A stretch of 64,000 nt of DNA from Tetmemena sp. SeJ-2015 (taxonomy: Eukaryota; Ciliophora; Spirotrichea; Sporadotrichida; Oxytrichidae). Numbering within the stretch: position 1 is the first letter of the stretch; each line of letters opens with the position of its first letter. Positions 59,801-64,000 of this stretch are shown here, in pieces. A program made the translations under genes and the position numbers. The notes under the pieces are model-generated. The model was not told the origin of the DNA, ran no database searches, and saw only the letters and a program-made list of their open reading frames with translations. The stretch covers positions 1 through 64,000 of the forward strand of contig JAJKFJ010022773.1 of the NCBI GenBank assembly GCA_027382625.1. The letters run 5' to 3'.

Positions 59801-62800
59801 TACTATTGCTTCTTCAGTTTTGGCAAATGCTAATTATAATTGAGATTCATTTATAATTACTTAACTGTTCTGTTAGGAGATTACTAAATAAAAATCTTAA
59901 TTCTTAATATTGATATGCTTTTATCATAAGAATTTGAACCTGATTTAATATATTGTTCATCATTCAAAGGGCCTATCTAATTGCTTTGCTGCTCTATTTG
60001 GGCACTGTTGCTAATTAGAATACATCAAGCAAAAGGTATTATGGAATTCCTTTAGTGTCTAGAGGAAAACTCTATAGAGAAATCCATTCAGCTCTAAAGG
60101 AATTCTTTTAGCACTCAAAAGTCTTCTAAATATAGAATTAAGACAAATTCCTGAATTATCCTTTGAGTAAATTTTGACTATTTTTAGAAGTAACTTGAAA
60201 CTTATAATTGAAACAAGTTTACTCTAGAGCTAGATGATGAAAGGATAGAGAGTAAAGCGAACTACCTATTGAGCATTAATCAACTTAGATAAGATAAATT
60301 AAGCTTAAAAGAGAGTATTTTGAGTTTATTGATTGACTTAATCTTAATTTAAAAGGCTGCCTTTTATTGCTATGCTTGATTAAGTCCCCTGGCATAATTA
60401 GACAAGCTTAGTACAGAATTCCAATAGAAAATCATATAATCCTCCCTTTTCTCTTTGATAATATTGCTTTAGTCATTGAGTAATTAATTTAGTGAGAGCT
60501 TGATTACTTCGAGTTGACATTATTTGCAATTTAAAAGCCTTTTCCTTTTTTGAAGAAGTCTTAAGTCTTTCTTATTAATTAAGTCATATCTCATATATAA
60601 GCAGCGCGCCTTCTAGAATTTGAAATTTAAAAGGAAAATTTTTAAAAATTTTTTAAAAAAACATTTAAATTTCCCTTTCTTTAAGAAAGAATTTTTATAA
60701 ATTTTTTTTAATCTTTTAAATCTTTTAATTTTATCGATTTTAATTTTTCACATTAGGTCTTTTGAATTAAGTCAAGGGGAATTTTTCCCCAAATCCCTTA
60801 AAATAGATGATCTTGAAAAAATTTTAAATTAAAAATTTAAATTTTTAAACAATTTAAAAATTAAATTATTTCTATACTTTTTAAAAATTTTTTTTATTTT
60901 GAAATTGAGCATTTTGAGAGATTTATTTAAGACCTCTTCATTTGTCATCATTACCATGAGGATTTAAGTAACCTACTTTGGAATTAAGACAACTTTTTTT
61001 AGAGATCGAATTAGGGTCTGAATCCTTCACAGGAGAATTTTCGGAATCTCAAAGCAAGGAATCAGTTCTCAAATCATCCAACGAGAGTGATTTTTTATTT
61101 TTGAGAAAGTTTGGAAATCAAAGGGGAGCTCAGTTTGAATTAAGCACATCTAGTTGTCTTAATTAATTTGACTAATATACTTAATTGAATTAGGCTAATT
61201 AATAGGCTGTCTTAATTAAAAATCACCTGTCTTAATTCAAATTTAGCAATGGGAAAAACCACTATTTTTCAATTATTTTCGCCATTTAAATTTGGGTGGC
61301 TGGAAAAAAAGGACCTGGGAAAAGCTCTTTAAATGGGAGTAAAATGAGTAAATGGAGGATTTTTAAGACTTACCTCCGATTTACGGTGACTAATTTTAGG
61401 CAATTTTGCCGTATATGGCCCTAATAAGCAGTCTTAATTCAATTTTTCAAAATCCATAATCTTTAAAAATATAAGAATTAATCCACGTCACTGATCAAAT
61501 TAAATCGAGTATATTGGCATTAAAGAGCTTCTCAGTGAAATTTAAATTCATAATATAGGTTATACTAGGTCCCTTTGGTAAAAGCTCCAATTAAGACAAA
61601 ACTCAAAGAGTAGCCCCCTGTCTTAATACCCCATTCCGGACCTCATCAACCATTATTTGCAAATAAAAAAATCCAACCCTTTTTAAACATTAAGACTTTA
61701 AAATCATTTCCATACCCAAAGCTCAAAAAATTTAAGTGGAGAATACGAGAAAATTTCATATTTTTGATTATTTATGGAATTGGGTGCCCGAAGGCCCTTT
61801 TTTAGATTTGAAAAGAAACTCCTTTTTTCTTTAATTTTAATTTTTTCTGTTTTTGGGGCTTTTTATAATATTAATGATTCATTTTAAAATCTTTTTCACT
61901 ATTTATCTAAATATAAATTTTTTATTTTAAATTTTTTTAAAAAATTTATAATATTATTTTAATATCCTTTTTTATATTATTCTTTATCATTTTAAATTTT
62001 TAATATTTAAAAAAATTTGCCCCCCTTCTTAAAATTTTAAATTTTAAAATTGATTTTTTAGCCAATTTCCCCCCAAAAAATTAAAAAATAATTTTCAAAA
62101 ATCTCTTTTCCATTTTGAAAATATTTTTTTAAAAAATTTGAAATAAAAAAGTAAAATTCCCTTTATTTTTAAGAATTATTTTATTCATAATGAATAAATT
62201 AATTTCAGCAAAATGGAGTCTTATTTTACTCTGAAATTTTCAAGCTTAAGATTACAACTAATCGTAAAATTGTAGTGTGTGTTTCATTAACTAGAGAGTA
62301 AAACTCTTAAAAGAAATCTTTTTTCTTTGCTTACTGATAAAAGAGTTTAAAAAATATTATAAGTAATGTAAGAAGCATTTTGACCCCAAAAAAAATTACC
62401 TTATAATTCTAAAAATATCAAACTTAAATTATCTTAAGTATAAAATGGTGATGAAAGGCTTTAGCATTATAATAAGTATATATAAGTAAAAAAATTCAAT
62501 AGCTTGCACCAAATATTGAAAATAAATATAAAAATAAATTAAAGAATTACAATTTTTTGTTAATTAGAAATAAATAATGATCAATAGTTAAAAAGGAAAA
62601 AATATTTGCATAAAAAAATATAAAGACCGATGTTCCAAAAACAACAAAGAGAAACAATCCGAAGAAACTAAAACCAGACTACTGCAAAAGAAGAATAAAA
62701 AATTTTTATTTTTTAAAAAGTTAAAAAAAGGGTTTTAAAATTTTTAAAAATTTAAAAAGTTTAAAAAAATTTTTTTTGAATTTAAAAGGGGGAAAAATTA

Positions 62801-63150
62801 AAAAAAAATTTAATTTGGCTATTTTAATTTTTAAAATTTTAAATTTTTTGGAAATATTTCAATTTTTTATTAAAAAATGGGGGAAAAAAATTTAAAAAAT
62901 TTAAGGGGGTTTCCCTTTTTTTTTAATAAATTGAAAAGGAAAAAAAAATTTTTTTAAAATTTTAAAATTCAGAAACAAAAATTTTAAAATAATCCCCATT
63001 AGTAATTAAAAACTTGGGGAATTAAATTTAAATTTAGATCTAATTTAAGGGTATTTGGGAAATTTAAATATTTTTTAATTTAGAATTTTAAAAAAAAATT
63101 CTGATTCAATTCAAATCTTTTATTCATGAGTACTAAAGATTTAGTGAGGA
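56851..63150. other. Very AT-rich germline DNA, no gene
   Basis: No supported coding sequence over 6.3 kb. 57.6-59.5, 60.6-60.9, 61.8-62.2 and 62.7-63.1 kb consist largely of runs of A, T, G and C of 3-8 bases, suggesting poor consensus or extreme low complexity. 60.1-61.7 kb holds repeated GTCTTAATT motifs. The ORF at 60978-61166 is probably chance. Confidence 0.5.
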
Positions 63151-63158
63151 ATAATATT

Positions 63159-63200
63159 TTGATCAATAGTAAAGCAATCTGTCAATTTAATTGATCAATA
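63159..63200 (+). promoter_or_regulatory. Paired TTGATCAATA boxes upstream of CK1-like copy 3
   Basis: TTGATCAATA at 63159-63168 and 63191-63200, 32 bp apart; the second is 69 bp before the ATG at 63260. Confidence 0.65.
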
Positions 63201-63259
63201 ATTTAAGATTAATCACCTATATATAAATTTTTAGTTATTATAAAGTTAATAAGAGATAA

Positions 63260-63660
63260 ATGAAAGATCAAGAAATATAAGAGCAATTTTAATAGCAAAT
63301 AGTTTAGGATCTTCATCCCTAAGGATAAGGTAATTATTATTTATCTCTAGTTCCAAGATTAAATTTATTTTTTGGGTTAATATTTTCTTCTAGTTGAATA
63401 AAAGAAGCCTAGCTTAAGAGAGTTGATGCAACAAGAATACGAAAATCTTCCTATATAATTAAGGAAATATGAGAAGAGAGCCTCAATTAGTTTATTATTA
63501 TAGCCTTGCTTGGTTGGGGAGCGTATGGAATAGTTGCAGAGTATGAGTTCGTGAACCCTAAGAAGTCAATTTATTTTATCAGGGGAGGGATGGTGCTTTT
63601 TGGTGGTATGCTGTTTATTGAAGTCATTATGTCCACTTCATTGAATTTAAATGGCCAATA
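63260..63660 (+). pseudogene. CK1-like kinase, copy 3, truncated
   Basis: Starts MKDQEIQEQF. Intron, LRELMQQEYENL, IES and glycine loop LGWGAYGIVAEYEFVNPKKS match copies 1 and 2. After about 63560 the similarity stops and the sequence becomes unrelated AT-rich DNA to the window end, with no catalytic loop. Either a truncated gene fragment or a gene whose remaining MDSs lie elsewhere. Confidence 0.65.
63479..63501 (+). other. IES, pointer AGCCT (CK1-like copy 3)
   Basis: A 23-bp AT-rich insert between AGCCT repeats at the position used in copies 1 and 2; removal gives KRALLGWGAYGIV. Confidence 0.7.
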
Positions 63661-64000
63661 AAAGCATCTCAACCTCAAATTTTAAAAATCATCAAAATAT
63701 TTTCAGAAGCAATCATTTGCAATCTAAAGATGTAAGTTGATAGCTAAATTGAAATAAATTATTTTTAGAATTTTTTAAAAAACTTTATTTTAAAGATTAT
63801 ATTGTCATTAAGTATAGGGTATCTTGTTCAGTTATGCCAAATAATCCGCCAAAAATAAGTGACTTTTATTAAATAAATTTATAATTAAACATCCAAAGCG
63901 GGTTTTAGAATTAACTTTCTACTTTTTGTCTTAATTTTCCATTATAAAAAATGAGTTAAAAAAATAAAGGTCTACTAATTTTTAGAATATTTTTTAAAAA

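Noticed and set aside
60978..61166. 62-codon ORF in the AT-rich tail
   Set aside because: No domain, no paralogue, lies among GTCTTAATT repeats; length is expected by chance when TAA/TAG are sense codons.
56851..63150. CRISPR array, tRNA or rRNA genes
   Set aside because: No regularly spaced repeats of suitable length and no cloverleaf or rRNA core sequence recognised; also a eukaryotic genome.

Overview
This window looks like germline (micronuclear) DNA of a hypotrich/stichotrich ciliate of the Oxytricha, Stylonychia or Tetmemena kind. Long coding stretches read through TAA and TAG as glutamine and end at TGA. Many reading frames are broken by short AT-rich inserts flanked by direct repeats of 3-7 bp, and removing the insert plus one repeat copy restores the frame. 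That is the signature of internal eliminated sequences (IESs) with pointers between macronuclear-destined segments (MDSs). Ordinary GT...AG introns of about 32-75 nt are also present. All protein calls come from manual translation with this code; ends of the long, low-complexity proteins are approximate.

Region by region. 1-0.9 kb: AT-rich, no gene. 0.9-4.2 kb (minus): an AGC-type protein kinase whose first segment is separated from the rest by a complete LMBR1-domain membrane-protein gene, a nested 'Russian doll' arrangement. 4.3-6.2 kb (minus): unrecognised protein. 6.4 kb (minus): small Cys-rich protein. 6.7-7.9 kb (plus): C2-domain protein with a Pro/Gln/Tyr tail, convergent with a DusA-type tRNA-dihydrouridine synthase (7.75-9.1 kb, minus). 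9.2-14.3 kb: two divergent coiled-coil protein genes. 14.6-15.2 kb: short thioredoxin-like protein, probably mitochondrial. 15.4-21.8 kb (minus): a very large protein with TPR, coiled-coil and two cyclic-nucleotide-binding domains. 22.1-27.2 kb (minus): large Asn/Ser/Gln-rich coiled-coil protein. 27.7-27.9 kb (minus): a telomerase RNA gene with template CAAAACCCCAAAACC and all four stems. 28.2-33.0 and 33.2-41.3 kb (plus): two very large low-complexity proteins, the second with a zinc-binding region and a CCHC zinc knuckle.

From 41.4 kb on, the DNA is dominated by duplicated and mobile sequence. Three copies of a divergent CK1-like kinase gene (41.5, 49.0 and 63.3 kb, the last cut short) share a promoter motif pair and an IES at the same codon position. 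The second copy is preceded by a decayed duplicate of the 3' end of the neighbouring large gene. Between copies 1 and 2 lies a 2.3-kb element with ~400-bp terminal inverted repeats and a decayed Rep-like SF3 helicase gene. At 52.8-56.8 kb lies a TBE-like transposon with the three-gene set expected of that family: DD34E transposase, ~22-kDa protein and zinc-finger/kinase-like protein. 56.8-63.1 kb is very AT-rich, gene-free DNA, part of it so full of homopolymer runs that consensus error must be suspected.

The best candidates for something new are the TIR element with an SF3/Rep-type gene, the nested kinase/LMBR1 locus, the cluster of apparent 3-5 bp IESs, and the CK1-like family with its paired TTGATCAATA boxes.
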